The notes: generated by a model from the sequence alone, not told the origin. DNA of 64,000 nt from Tilletia caries (GCA_032718865.1 JALUTQ010000007.1:62001-126000); one strand, 5' to 3'. Positions 1 to 12,309 are shown, counted from the first letter of the stretch. Made by a program: numbers and translations.

Positions 1-2
1 CT

Positions 3-650
3 TCCGCCCAGCCTCATCGTCCGTCAAACCAAAGCAAGAGCAAAGGAAAGGACAAAGCGGCGACGACGAGCTCCTCATCCGCTTCGAGGGTCCTCGGGAA
101 GCGAAGGCGCGACGACTCTTCCAGCAGCGGCACGAGCTCAGACGATTCTGACTCTGACTCTGACTCCGACCCCGGCTCCGGCTCCGGCGTATTCGGACGA
201 AACCTGATCGCACTCTCACGCCTAGCTCCGGGCTCGCAAACGACAGCAGCAGCAAAGAAAAAGAAGGCTGTCAAAGGAAAGTCATCCAATGGGAAGTCAA
301 ATGCGAAGGCTGCCCAGGCTCGGAGAGGTTCGAACTCTGGATCAGGCTCGCAGTCAAATTCGGACTCCGACGAGTCGGGGTTAAGTCGCAATTCGGCTGC
401 AGGCGCAGGTACAGGTGCAGACTCGAGTTCAAGCGACGATAGCTCCTCCAGTAGCGATTCCTCAGACGGTGACAGCTCGTCGGATGACGATTCCTCGGAC
501 AGTGATAGCTCCTCGGACGACAATTCTTCCGACGATGAAAATCCAAGCGATCAGGAGCAGATTGACAATCGACCACGCGACGCTATCCCGGCCCGGCCAT
601 ACGACTACATCGACAGCGAGGAGGAGGAACTCGCGATGATGAGCGGTTGA
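3..650 (+). CDS. Acidic Ser/Asp-rich C-terminal fragment of an unidentified protein
   Basis: An open frame enters from the left edge and ends at a TGA at 648-650, so only the last ~215 codons are present. The visible part is dominated by Ser, Asp, Lys and Gly: a Lys-rich basic patch in the middle, then repeated SSDD/DSDSD clusters, then a final ordered-looking tail reading PYDYIDSEEEELAMMSG. Such acidic serine clusters are typical casein-kinase-2-rich hinges of nuclear or trafficking proteins, but the family cannot be named from this tail. Reading the plus strand as coding is an inference from the clean stop and codon pattern; a minus-strand frame through the same repeats is only the complement of the Ser/Asp codons. 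It converges on the DNA ligase gene, with ~255 bp between stops. Confidence 0.6.
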   Translation, partial: SAQPHRPSNQSKSKGKDKAATTSSSSASRVLGKRRRDDSSSSGTSSDDSDSDSDSDPGSGSGVFGRNLIALSRLAPGSQTTAAAKKKKAVKGKSSNGKSNAKAAQARRGSNSGSGSQSNSDSDESGLSRNSAAGAGTGADSSSSDDSSSSSDSSDGDSSSDDDSSDSDSSSDDNSSDDENPSDQEQIDNRPRDAIPARPYDYIDSEEEELAMMSG

Positions 651-906
651 GCTTGCGCGAGCCTCAATAGCGACCCGACTCTCCTACCTTCTCGCTTTCC
701 TTTTCGTCCTTGCCAATTGCCCCTTAGCATAATTCAGATGTCTTTTTTTCGACTCTCCCAGTTCAGCTAGGTCGCGAATCATCATGACGACTGATGCCTG
801 ATGCCTGATGTCTGAAAGACGTGGTGGAATTGAGATGCAGATTGTCAAGTACGGACGCCCAACGCAACCCTCTGCGCATGGCGTGACCCTCCCATGTCCC
901 ATACCT

Positions 907-3900
907 TCATTCGTCCTTTTCGCCCTCGAATTCATCCGCAATGTCATCCTCCTCCTCCTCCTCCTCCTCATCAGCAACTTCCCCAACCTCGCCATCAGCG
1001 TCCCCAGCGGCATCCTCAGCAGCAGGAGCCCTAGCCATCTGCTCGCGGAACATCCCAGCAAGCTGCGCAGGAGTCGTGGCCTGTTCGACGCCCTTATCCT
1101 CCCGCCTCTTGATAAACCGAGGGAACCGAATGCTGAGTCCGCGCGGAGTGTCCAGCCCCAAGTTCTGGCCCCGCGCAGCCGTGTATACTGGCGAGAGCGT
1201 GATGTCGGCGCATCGGATCTCCCAGACTTCCTTCGGACGCCACCAGAAAGCCGGGGTGAGTGCGGAGTCGTATTCGACTTCAAAAGGTGGGATCGTGCTC
1301 GTGGCTTCTTGACAGTCGTCGGTGTTTTCTGCGTAGGATTCGAACTTGATGCGCTTGTACCTGTTAAAACGGTTAAAGACGTTAGTGGGAGCCCTGAAAG
1401 GATGCACTGGAATTCGGAACTCACTCTGCATCGGTAAATCCACTAATGCACTTGCAGAGAGCCTGTCAGAGGGGTCGCATGTCTTCGTGAGCGTCGATTC
1501 GAAAGGCAAGCATATACCAACACAACTCGAACTTACCTGATAGACGCCTGTCTCTGGGTCATACAGGGCTAACAGTACGGGACTCCACCAATTCGCTTTC
1601 CGACCCATCCCATGCCACCCTCCAATGGGAACCAAGTCGAGGGTATCCTGCGAGTCGAGATAGTCACCCTTGACTTTGAGCCAGCTCTCGCATCGTTTGT
1701 CTAATTCGGAAATGTACATAGAAGCAACAGAGAAGGAAATCAGCACAACACTGAATCCCGCGCACAAAGTCGTTGACGATGATGACGGACTTACCTGGCT
1801 CATACGTAGACAGTAACGCCTTTCCACGTCCGTTTACACCTTTACCGACGATCTCGACATCGACATCGTCAGCCTCCCCTTTACGCGGCTTCTTCGCCTT
1901 CGTGGCTTTTTCCTCGTCCGGAACGTCCTCCATCTGCAGATCGTTCCCTACGACATCATTGAGCTTCCGCAATCGCGGTACTGATTTCCCTTTGGTGTTC
2001 GTGGACTCCTGGTTGGGTTCTCCTGTCGGAGCGTCCTCCCAGAAATGGTCGAGACTCTTCACCACTGTGGATCGGGGGGGGGGGGGGAATAAGGATCAGA
2101 ATTGCAGCGAAGATATGACTACCATCGCGGAGCCATGCTGTGACTCACTAATTCCCTCGCAGTGTGCTGCTCGGGCCTGCTCGAAAAACGCTGTCACTTC
2201 CTCGGGATCCATGCTCTCACACGACTTGACGTGTCCAAAGCAGGCTATCATGGGATTCTCCGGCGAAAGCGGCGGGAAATACTTCTTGAGCAGGTGACGT
2301 CGCTGTCGGAACGCCGTCTTGAGGAGAGGCTGTGAGAATCACGATCGTTTTGTGAGCGGAGAAAGCAGAGTTTCCAAAGGGCTGAACTTCGTGACGTACC
2401 TGCCCGTTGAGATACATCAGATCGAAGGCAAAGATTCCGACCTTGACCTTGACGTCCTTCAGCTGCACATCTTTACGACTCCGACTCGCCAAGGTCTGGA
2501 AAGGTAGCAGTTCCTCCGACGATGTCCCGATCGCCACAATCTCGGCGTCCATGATGAAAGATCGGACCTCCTCACCCAAGTCCTCGGTCGAATCAATCCT
2601 GGATTTGGCGATGCGATCCTTTCCCCGGGCGAGCAGGAGTGGGACGAGCTCGAGTACGTCCGGGTACTTGTCTGTTTGATCCTCCAAGTGTCGACTGAAG
2701 AGCCTGACGTATATCTGGCGATCGTCATCATCGCCCGCTTTCACCCATTTCCCTCTGCCACTCTCCACGAGGATCGGCCGAAGTCTGGCGTCACCCTCCT
2801 CTGAGCCCGTTGCGAAGAGAGCTTGGTCGAGTGTGGCGGACTGAGGTAGGTCGTTTGGATCTGCGTTCTTCGGCAGAAGTACAGCATGTATTTGTACTCG
2901 TTGGCCGTCGTATTTGTATTCGCTCACGAACGGTCTTGTCCCGAGCTTGTCGAACATGTTTGGCAGAGACCGGGTGATGCTGGCAAGCATGGGACTGAGA
3001 GGAGTCCCTGAGAACGACGTCACAGGGAATCGTCAGTCCGGAGTACAGCAGAGAAGGACCAAGCTCAGCTGATAGCATTCACTCACCAATGCGCAGTGGA
3101 ACACTCTCCGAAAGTCCACTCAAGCCGACGTTGAGCAGGGCAGGCACGATACTTGTGAAATTCGGATGTCGAGCCCTGACTTCCCTGACAACGCGTTCAG
3201 CCTTGGCCATGCGGGCGGTGAGCTCGATCCAGCGCTCGTTCTGTCGATCTTTAGTTTTGGTGGGATGTGCAAGCAGACCACGACGCTCGTGCGGATGGAT
3301 GAGATAGGGAGACGGTCCGTCGTGCTCGGATACAACTGTGTCGCTCGCTTTGGATTTTCCTCGCGCTTTGGCAGATTGAGAAAGTTTGAGGCCGTCATCA
3401 GTGGGTTTGGAAGAACCGGGAGCATGTGGAGTATCGACGAGGGCAAATGCTCGTGCCAAGCTGGTGGCCATAGTCGTTCTGACAGCCTGAATGCGGAGAT
3501 GTGCGATGAAGGTGCGGGCGAGGAAACGAGTCTCTTCGCCTCGACTTGCGACGAGGAGCTTGGTGACGTGGGAAAGCTTTGCGGACTGAGATCCAGCTCC
3601 GGAGAGACGCGCAATGGTGTGTAGAGTTGCGAACTGTGGGAAAGCTTAGCGTGCTCAGAACGGAGATCAGAATCACCAGCAGATACGTATGAACGGAGCT
3701 GACCAGTTTGGCGACTGTGATTGGGGCTGGCTTCGTGAGCATCTTGATGTCTTTCTTCGCCTCGAATGCTGTAAGTGAACATAAGTGTCAGAAAAAACGA
3801 TGTGCTTGCATTAAAGCAAATGACAAAAGCTCACCCACGTCCCCCGCGTCGCCTGTGCGATCCCAGAGATTCTTGAGGAAGCGACTTGATTTACCAGTGA

Positions 3901-4891
3901 CGCTCTGGACGGCCTTATGAAGCACGGAGCCTCCGAGGCCGAGCTCGACGCCATCGTAAGGGGGAGCGATATGATTGGAGATCAGATAGACCGCTGGCAG
4001 GATGGCGTCTGGGTCATGAATGCGAAGCACGCGGAGCAAGTTGGTGAGGACGGTTGTGATGGTGATGCGCGATTTGGTGGAAGAGACGAGGACAAAGGCG
4101 TGAGTGAGAAGGGCGTAGGGGGTCACGGGCTTGGCTGGACCTGCTGGCTCTTGCTTGGTGTTGGGAGCTGTGTGGGGCCATGGCGAGGTATCGACTGCGT
4201 ATGGATCGAAGGTGAATATGTCCTCTCCGAGTTGGATGGCTTCGATGGCGGCGTCGAGAGCGTTGAGATCGATTGATGCTGGGTTGAGGACGGGGTTGCT
4301 GAGCGGGAGAGGGCTAGGGCCTGGCTTGGACAGCTTGGCCGCTTGTGTTGCGTCGGTGAGACTGAGCGCGTTCGAGGAAGAGCCTTCCGCTTTCACACTC
4401 GGTATTCGGGAGGACGAGGCCACCGAGGACGGGGAAGTGTTCGACTTTGAGGCTGCTGCGGCAGGAAGCGAGGCCGATGAGGAAGTGGCATTTGTGGCCT
4501 CTGCGTCCCACTCTGCTTGAAGCTGTCTTGCGAGGCGCTCGTCTGCGTCGATTTCAGATCCATCTTGTTCCCATCCTGCTGATGAATGGTCTTCCTTGTT
4601 CGTTGCGCTTGTGTTGATGTTGTTGGACTTGGACGTCCTGCTGTGCTGGGATGGAGAGGTGAAGAAGGATGTGATGGAACTCTGCTGTTGCTGTTGCTGT
4701 TGCTGTTTCTTCTGCTTCTTGCTGGCGGGCGAGCTTCCGGCTGCTCCTGCTCCTGCTGCGCTCCTCTTCTTGGGCGTGCTGCCATTACTGACTGCCATTC
4801 CTCGCTCTCTCTGCTGTGCACTGGCGATCGAGCTCGAGCTCGAGCTCATGTTTGACCCCGCCGAGCTCATCCTCAGCTTGCTCAGCGTCAT
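907..4891 (-). CDS. CDC9: ATP-dependent DNA ligase I (replicative), multi-exon
   Basis: Seals Okazaki fragments and excision-repair nicks in the nucleus. The N-terminus is disordered (Ser-rich, basic KKRS/KKQKK patches, a polyglutamine run) and carries a PCNA-interacting motif, QSSITSFF, just after the glutamines. The DNA-binding domain follows (LLSFALMQAHRFF, KMLTKPAPITVAKL). The nucleotidyltransferase core has the adenylated lysine in EYKYDGQRVQIH, then FIMDAEIVAI and FAFDLMYLNG. The OB-fold part includes ESWLKVKGDY, LDLVPIGGWHGMGRK and a run ending IRFPRFIKRREDK. The tail is Glu/Asp-rich and stops at 907. About seven or eight short introns split the gene; one near 2070-2150 holds a long homopolymer. 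The start could also be upstream at 4918 or downstream at MSSAGS; 4891 is a compromise. It is divergent from SEC10, sharing a ~185-bp spacer. Confidence 0.93.
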
Positions 4892-5023
4892 CGTCCAGAA
4901 ATAAAAGGCTCCGAGCATACCCCCATCCGGATATCACGGCCTGCCTCCTCGCGCATCCCATCGCATCGCCCCGTTCGAGGTCAATTCCAAGGCGAGATGG
5001 CGGACGACTTCCACAGCGAGCAT

Positions 5024-5049
5024 TCAGCATTCAGCATTCAGCATTCAGC
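5024..5049. repeat. Short tandem ATTCAGC repeat
   Basis: Four near-perfect tandem copies of ATTCAGC lie just upstream of the SEC10 start codon, in its probable leader or promoter shared with the ligase gene. No function is visible; replication slippage is the simplest origin. Confidence 0.7.
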
Positions 5050-5076
5050 ACGAGATCGGCAGGCGCACACAGAGCA

Positions 5077-8000
5077 ATGGACGCAGCATCGCCCAGCAGA
5101 AGACCATCGGCCATGGCGTCGGGAGGGCCGAGTGGAGCGACGACGGGCTCAGGCGGGTCTCCCTCCATGCGCCCCGCACGCGCCCATCCCATCAACCACA
5201 CCCCAACACAAACATCAGTCGCGTCCTTCGGAGGGGGCGCAGGAGCGGGAGGAGGTCACAACCGCGCAGGAAGCAGAGGAAGCATCTTCAACGACCCCGT
5301 CATCGAGGACCTCTGCCAGCTCTCCACCTTCCAGGGCACCTTCAACCCACAGGACTTCGTCGCATCGCTCTCCCAACGCCAGATCTCACGCTCCAAGGTG
5401 GACCCAGGTCGTACGTATTCTCGCTACTTGCTGCCTGAAGTGGTGTTGCTGACTTTACTTCTCTCATCACCTCGCTTCTGCTGACAGCCTTTGATCCACG
5501 ACCTTTCATTCGCACCTTCGAATCCGCCGTCGAATCACTCACTCAAATACGAGGATCCGTACAGACTCACATCACCCAGTTCGAAGCCTCCGTGAAAGTC
5601 GCAGAAAATGCGTACTCGACCAAGCTCAAGGAACTCTCAGGCAGCTTCTCCTCAGCCTCCTCCTCCTTTGCAGCTCTCGAAGATCGCATCTCCGAGGTGG
5701 GCAGAACAGCCGTCAGGATCGGAGAACAGCTCGAGACTATCCATCGACAGAAATCACACGCAAGCGAGGCGTACGACCTCATCGAGTACTACTACCAGTT
5801 TGCGCGCGGTGACACCACCAAGCTAGACAAGCTCAAGAAGGAGGGCGGCAGGGAAGGCAGAGTCAAGGTCGCCATCATTGCAAGGAGATTACAAGCCATC
5901 AGCAAGGAAGTCGATGTCCACGGTTCACAAAAGGTGCGTATCTCACCTCCTTGCCTCCTCCTTCTTTCCAGGCACTGACCTTTCTTCTCCCCCCGTGCGT
6001 GCACGCATTATGCAGACGCAAGAAGCTGTCGACCACTATTGCGAGCGATTCGAACGCGACATGCTCAAACTATTCGACAGGGCCTACCGCGAGTCCGACC
6101 CCAAACGGATGTCACACATCGCAAAGGTGCTCCAGGCCTTCAACGGCGGAAATAGCTGCGTCCAGATCTATGTCAATCAGCACGACTTCTTCATCTCCAA
6201 AGCGAGAGTTCAAGAGGCCCAGAAGATCAGCGAAAGTCAAATGTGAGCATCCTTCCGCATATCTCGATTGTTAGCCCTGCTATGAGTGCTGACTCTGATT
6301 CATCTCGTACAGATGGCTGAAAATGACAGATCCAGACTCATTACCGCCCAAGTCAGAACCCTCCCTCTCCACCCTATTCGACGAGATCCGATCCACCGTC
6401 GAGACAGAGGCACAGATCATCACCGCCGTCTTCCCCAACCCGCTCATCGTCATGCAGACCTTCCTCCAACGAGTCTTTGCCCAGAGCATCCAGGGCTACG
6501 TCGAAGTCCTCATGGATAAAGCGTCCGAGCTTGGTCTGACGGGCGTCGTGGCCGCCGCTTCGGTCGACGCCGGCAGACCGGGCACTTCAGACGGTCTGCA
6601 AGTACTGGACATGTATAGCGGTCCTGCCAATCTTGCCTACCTCCGCGCTCTTCACATGGTTCGCAGTTGTTCCCTCTCGCTCGTCAACGACCTGAAGGTG
6701 TACGACATCCGCGGCTCCGCGGACAACTCGTCGAGGAACAATACCAACTTCTCTTCGGAGAATGGTCCGGATACTGTGGGCACGACGACGGGGCCAGGCG
6801 GGGCGGGTGGTGCGGCCCACAGTCCGTTGGCCTCTATGTTGGATCAGGCGGTGGAGGAGCTTTTTGTTCCGTACATGGAGAGCATGAAGTATATCGACCG
6901 CGAGAGTAAGAACTTGACAGAGCTCTACCTCGCATACCTTACCCGCTTCGTCAACATGCACGTGAGTTTCGGACCCTACTTTTGATTCCAATCGCTCAAA
7001 ACACAGAGGGCTGTGACTGACTTCGAAAGGAAAATATGCCGGTAAAAAAAAAATCCAGCGCGCTGCGGCCAAGACGAAACAGACAACGCTGTTCGACAGG
7101 GTCCGGACCGGTCTCGCCAGCGCAGCCTCCTCAACCAGCGTCTCCCAAAACGCAATACCCAACAGCGCCTCCTCAGCAGCCACCGCCAGCTCGACCAACC
7201 CCGCCGGCGCAGGCAGCAACACAGCCACCACACCCAGCTCGACCACGACCACCACGGGCGGTAGCGCGCTGGCTTCCATGGCGAAGTCGTCTGCTTTTGC
7301 TAAGTTCTCGGGCTTTGTGGATCGGGCGAGGGGGACGGCTGCTGCTTCTAGTGCGGCTGCTGCTGCTGCGCCTGCACCTGCACCTGCGGCTGTGGGTGGG
7401 ATTATGTCCCCGCCTTCGACGGCCCAATCACGGACGACGGAGTTTTCGGAGGGAGGCCTGTCGACGGCGCCGTCGTCTGCCGTTGCTGCCTGTTCTGGGA
7501 CTGGTACTGCTGCTGGAGCAGGAGTAGGTGGTGTGGAGGGGACTGGGACGGAGGGTGGTGCGTCTGTTAATGCGGGAGAGGAGCTTTTGAGCTTGGATGT
7601 TGCGGAGCGGCTGTTGAGATGGCATGCAGAGGCTATCGGTCGGTGTGTTGAGCTCAGTGCACAAGCGGACGTGTGAGTATGATCAGCGAAAATTTCTTCT
7701 CACTCTCTCACTCGCTCTAGTTGCAAAGACGACAGCTGACTCCGTTCTCTTTTTACCTTTCCCAAGACCGAAACATATCTTCGCCTTGTTCAAAGTATTG
7801 GCCGAAGCGTTCTACAAGACCTACATGGACACCGCCCTCGAATCCGCCGTGGCCCTCGTCACCTCCCAAGAGACGCGCGGACTCCAGCTTCCCGACATCA
7901 GCACCCCGCTCGTCGTGATCCGCCAGGCAGGCCTGTTCGCCGAGCTCTGGTCGCAGTATGTCAACATGGCCGTGCTGCCGCTGGCGGCGACGAGCGTGAC

Positions 8001-9233
8001 GACGAGGCGGGAGATGATCATCTTCAATAGTGGGCATGCGACGCGGGTTGAGAGCAAGTGTGACGAGATCCTGCAGCGGGTCACCGATAGTGAGTCTTCA
8101 GCATCAACAAAATAGCGGAAGGCAGAGGCCACTTCTCAGTACGCTGACCTGGGAGTTATCTCCCCGAATTCCCTCTCCAACAGACATCGTCGCCTACCTA
8201 GCCGCCCGCCTGGCCACCCAAAAACGCACCGACTACAACCCAAAGAACGACGACTTCGCCTTCACCCGGATGAACACCGAGCCCTGTTCGGCCTGCATCG
8301 AGGCCCTGAGCAAAGTGCAGACGGCGGCCCGGGCGAATCTGTCCGGAAAGAACGCCGAGGTGTTCCTCTCCGAGGTCGGGGTCACTTTTCATAGTTTGAT
8401 GCTGGACCACTTAAAGAAGTTTGCTGTTAGTGCTACGGGCGGGCTGATGTTGACCAAGTGAGTCCTGCAGACGGAAGTTTTCCGTGGCCTTTCGCACACC
8501 TTCCACTGATCTCAGTTTCTTTCCTCCTGCCTTTTTTTTCTTTTCGTCAGAGACTTGGCGGCGTACCAAGATGCCATTGCGGGCTTTGGCATCTCTGCGC
8601 TCGTGGATCGCTTCGAGATGCTGCGACAGCTGGGAAATCTTTTGTGAGCTGCTGACTTTTTCCCAGTTTTCTTTTATCCAACTGCAATTTCATGCTGATG
8701 AGAGTCCTATTCTTCATCTTCGCAGCATCGTACAACCGAGCGTGCTGAAGTCGTACATGCGCGAGGGTCATCTAGTGAGTCGCATGTCCTTCATCATCTT
8801 GCCTTTCTGCTCCCTCGTCGCGACCCCCAACGTTGACTCTTTTTCTACTTTCAAAAAGGCATCTATCGACGAAGCCCTCTTACGGCCCTACCTCCTCCGC
8901 CGAACCGACTACGCACGCGACGTCCGGGACATCACCGAGCTCGCCCTCACTTCCTCCTCCTCATCATCCAACATGCCCAACCCACTTTCCGCAGCCTTTT
9001 CGTCTTCCTCCTCTCTCGACTTTGTCGGCCGAGGAGGGGGCAGCAGCAGCGGTGGGGCCGATGCGGATAACGAGACGCTCAAGGCGAGACGCTTGGCGAA
9101 AGTGATGAGTGATATGGAGGCTTGGGCTGGGGTGGAGCGCGGTGGTGCGGGCGGCGGGGTTGGTGGTGGGGCTGCGAGGGGTTTGGCCGTTGTTGGCGAG
9201 GAAGATGGACCGCCGCCTCCCCCGCCCAAATGA
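5077..9233 (+). CDS. SEC10: Exocyst complex component Sec10
   Basis: Subunit of the octameric exocyst that tethers secretory vesicles to the plasma membrane at growth sites. After a disordered Ser/Gly N-terminus comes the family core: DPVIEDLCQLSTFQGTFNP, FDPRPFIRTFES, a coiled-coil (residues about 130-230, KVAENAYSTKLKEL through AIARRLQAISKEV), the cysteine/NQHDFFISKAR region, MDKASELGLTG, and a C-terminal helical bundle including RTDYNPKNDDFAF and VQPSVLKSYMREGHL. A low-complexity Ala/Ser/Thr insertion of about 130 residues (roughly 7100-7560) interrupts the bundle. Around nine introns; the first is 5411-5487 (GTACGT...ACAG) and joins VDPG to PFDPRPF. Predicted length is about 1.1 thousand residues, longer than the yeast protein mainly because of disordered segments. 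No F-box is seen at the N-terminus, so it is Sec10 rather than Rcy1. Confidence 0.93.
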
Positions 9234-9836
9234 TCATTTTTCCTCGCAATTCACTCCATCTGTATCAGTAAAGCAGGAGGAACGGCGACGCAAGTACATC
9301 GGCTGCAATGGCTCAGATTTGGTGATCAGATTGGGGAGCGTGTGTGAGCAGTCGTGATAGTAGGGAGTGTCTAAGGACTGACATTAGGCCGTCCTCGCAC
9401 TGTGTGGTGTTCTAATGTAATCAGTTAGACAAGGAGACGAGCGCATCAAATTGGGGGTTGAGCTTGGAGCTCGAACGCCGTGTCCGCCGCTGCGTGCGGT
9501 CCGGGACTAGCGGCGCTAGGAGGGGAGGAAACGCACGGGGAGGTGGGTGGGACAGCAAAGGACACGCTCAAGTCGTCGACCGAGCGTCTGAGGGAGAGAG
9601 GCGAGGGAGACGAAGATGATGGAGGGGAAGAAGCAGCTCGAAGGAGCAGAGCAGAGAATTTTTCACCTGTCCAACCTGGCCGCCAACCGCAATCTCATCT
9701 CATTTCGCTGTAGAATCGCTGGAACAGTAAATAATCCGACGCCACACTCCGTCTCGGACGGCCGGCAGTCAGCGCGCCTTCACCGCGAAGGACTGAACAT
9801 CGTCTTCGTCGTTTTTGGAGGTGGGATCTATTAGCC
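9234..9836. other. Intergenic, no gene seen (about 600 bp)
   Basis: Convergent 3' flanks of SEC10 and the small secreted-protein gene. Open frames here are short, lack coding character and no RNA gene signature is visible. Confidence 0.6.
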
Positions 9837-10372
9837 TCACAGTCGGAGTATCTCCGCCATGACTCTCAGCCTCTCTATGCGGACTCTGTGGAACTCTGCC
9901 AGCAACGCCTCCACGAATTCCTTGTCGTGAGGGCCCAGGTCTTCAACATTACGGCCATTCTTGATCTGCTCCATTTGGGCCATGTACCAGTCCATCTCCT
10001 CAGTGAGCTTATCTGCTCCGCGCACATAGTAGATAGGAAAAGCGGTTCGATGTCAGTTCTTGTACCTCGTGTTGGGGAAGGCTCGGTACCTAGCATGTGG
10101 GTATGTGAGAACTCACTGCCCAATTCGTATAGATGAGCGAGTGGATTCTCCGAACGGGCTTCAAGCTGCACACCGCAGAGGAGCAATTGTCAGATGGGCC
10201 AATCGACGACAAAGAAAACATCAGGCGGAACGATGGACACACTCACAGCACGCGGCCGAGGCGAATTCAGGCAGGACGGGCAGTTTGTCTCCGACACGGG
10301 CGCGGAGTTGACAGCTGCGGCGAGCAAGAGGAAAAGGTGGGGAAGGAGGAAGAGGGCGCGAGGGAGGAACAT
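9837..10372 (-). CDS. Small secreted protein (116 residues), unknown function
   Basis: Three exons (10372-10247, 10165-10117, 10012-9837) joined by GTGAGT...CAG introns give a continuous 116-residue frame, and the summed length is an exact multiple of three. The N-terminus is a clear signal peptide (MFLPRALFLLPHLFLLLAAA followed by VNSAPVS). The mature part has one CPSC pair, a basic PRPRALEAR stretch that could be a processing site, and an amphipathic helical C-terminus (KEFVEALLAEFHRVRIERL). No known domain is recognised. Size, secretion and lack of relatives fit the broad class of fungal small secreted proteins, but nothing shows an effector role. A TATA-like sequence lies ~112 bp upstream of the start. 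Confidence 0.65.
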
Positions 10373-10891
10373 TGTGGAGGGAGGATATGACGTTCGTTGA
10401 AGCAAAGTGCGAGCTGTGGAAGAGCTTGACGTTGCTGTTGATGATGTGAGAGAAGACTTGAATCAGAATGGGTAACCCGACTGTATAAATACCATTATCC
10501 GTCCAGCATGCTTGTCGACGCAAAAAAAAATGAGGCTGCCGTCAGTGCAGTTTAGCCCCGGTCAGGGTTATCCTTGGGCCCGGTGAGTGATGGGACACTC
10601 CGAGGGCGAGAGCTGCAGCAGAAGGGAAGAGGCCGAAATGGGCAGAAGTTATCAGCCCTCGGACCGAGTAAGCGCTGGCCACTCGGAAGAAAGATGCGGC
10701 TCTGAATAGAAGAGAAGATGATACATGAGAAGAGTCGTCAGGTATCATTGGGTTTTATGGCTGCTGAGGATGGAGTATGTATGTATTTTCCGCAGGGGGA
10801 AGTCGAGGGGGGCAGTGGGAAGAGTGTTCAGCAAGATGTTCTGTTTGATCAAAATCAGGTTCTGACCGCCGGGAAAGGATGATTTATAAAT
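10373..10891. other. Intergenic, promoter of small secreted-protein gene and 3' flank of SurE-like gene
   Basis: No supported gene. Minus-strand frames here are short and lack splice-consistent extension. The TATA-like box at 10484-10491 is the only recognisable signal. Confidence 0.5.
10484..10491 (-). promoter_or_regulatory. TATA-like box upstream of the small secreted-protein gene
   Basis: The plus strand reads TATAAATA, which on the minus strand gives TATTTATA, ~112 bp upstream of the ATG at 10372. Position and composition fit a core promoter; no other sites were identified. Confidence 0.4.
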
Positions 10892-12241
10892 TCAAGCGAT
10901 GCAGCTAAGTATGCCTTGGAGGCGATCCAAGACGGCAGCCTGCTGTGTGGCAGACGCGTCCGGACTCCATTGGGACGGTTCTGGTAAGTGGGAATGAAGA
11001 AGTGAATCAGCATCACAGCGGCTCAATGTTCTTACCCCAATGACCGCTCATGCGCTCATGGTTACTTGTGGACGTACCAAAGACGCTGATGGTGATAGCG
11101 CATCCTAGGTCCGGATTTTTGCTGAGGTCGACTTCGACGGGAAGCTTACAGCCCGCGCGATTGTGGGACTGTCCGCAGGTGCACGCGTCCTAAAAACAGA
11201 ATCGGAAGGCAGGGAAGTCAGTGCACCCGGGGTTTTCCTCAAGCTCGCAAGCACAGGAAGTGGGTTGGAACTGACTGGATCGGGGTCTATAGTTCCGAGA
11301 AGACGGGTGAGGATGTACATCTCCTTTCATGGTGTACAGTCTCGTGTGATGGCGGAGGGGAAGTTGATGTTGAGGCCCTGATGTAGAATTATCAGAGGAC
11401 AGGGGATTAGAGGAGGTCGCCTACGCGCGCAGGGGAGCGGGACATCGCAAGAAGCAAAAAAAGAAAAAGCTCACAGTGTTCCTGGGTAGAAAGGGCTTGC
11501 CTCCTTCTGTCAATCGCTCAATGAAGGCAGTGGCTCTGGAAAAGAGAGCAGTTTGAGCAACCCGGCCGTCGCCTTCGGAAAACTTTGGAGAAGAGATCAA
11601 ACTCACAGTCGTGCATACACATAAGCCTGGTCATCCGCTCCCTTGATAACGGTATATGGGCGATGGGTACTATCGCCCGCACTAAACGCAATGGCAGGGA
11701 TACCCTGTTCGACCGCATACCGAGCGGCGCCATAAGTTCCTGAGACGAGATAACTTAATCCGAGGTTGCTGCCTTCGTTTGGGCCGGCGACCACCAGATC
11801 CGGCTGGGAGCCATTGAAGACCGTCGGTGCGAGTTGCTCCAGGCCGACTTGGACCGAGGAGACGGGGTATGAGTTCACATACCAGATGCGATCGTCCGAC
11901 TTCTCCTTTCCCCCTGGCGATTCGTGCCCCACGGCCGGGTCTCCCCTATGAGCAAATCCATATTCGCCCTCATGATCGACAACACGGGGACTCCGTCGGG
12001 CCCCGCCTGTGCCGGACTTGTTATCGAGGGGTGCGGATATGATGGGGTTGTGGCCAGCTTCGAGCAAAGTGGTGAAGAGGGCGCGAATGTTGGCGGAGCC
12101 CAAGCCGTCGTCGTTGCTGATGAGGATGTTCAGGCTGGTTGGGCTTGGGCTTGAGCTGACCAGACGTGGACATGATGCCAGCAGCGCGGCGGCGGCGGCA
12201 GCCACGGCGGAGAAGGTGGGCGACCTCATAGATAGTATCAT
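10892..12241 (-). CDS. SurE-like secreted acid phosphatase / 5'-nucleotidase, with an in-frame TGA
   Basis: Exons 12241-11607, 11535-11476, 11377-11276, 11190-11078 and 10980-10892 join in phase. A signal peptide (alanine-rich, ending ASCPRLVSS) precedes the SurE core: ILISNDDGLGSANIRAL with the metal-binding DD pair, SAPLDNKSGTGG, VNSYPVSSVQVGLEQL, DLVVAGPNEGSNLG, VSGTYGAARYAVEQGIPAIAFS. The end (AGCKLPVEVD, GCAITISVF, AVLDRLQGILSCIA) matches the layout of fungal secreted SurE-type phosphatases. In exon 3 a TGA at 11327-11329 falls between TRDCTP and KEMYILTRLLGT, both of which look homologous and lie in one frame. The TGA sits inside a 51-nt GT...AG segment (11287-11337) whose removal keeps frame, so splicing, a nonsense mutation or a sequence error could each explain it. 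Confidence 0.8.
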
Positions 12242-12309
12242 CGTCGCATCGAATGCCCCTCACCGATGCACGATACAATTGATCAAGGTCAAGGAGACCG
12301 GAGGACGGC

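Noticed and set aside
808..1437. 209-codon plus-strand frame
   Set aside because: Antisense to the 3' exons of DNA ligase I.
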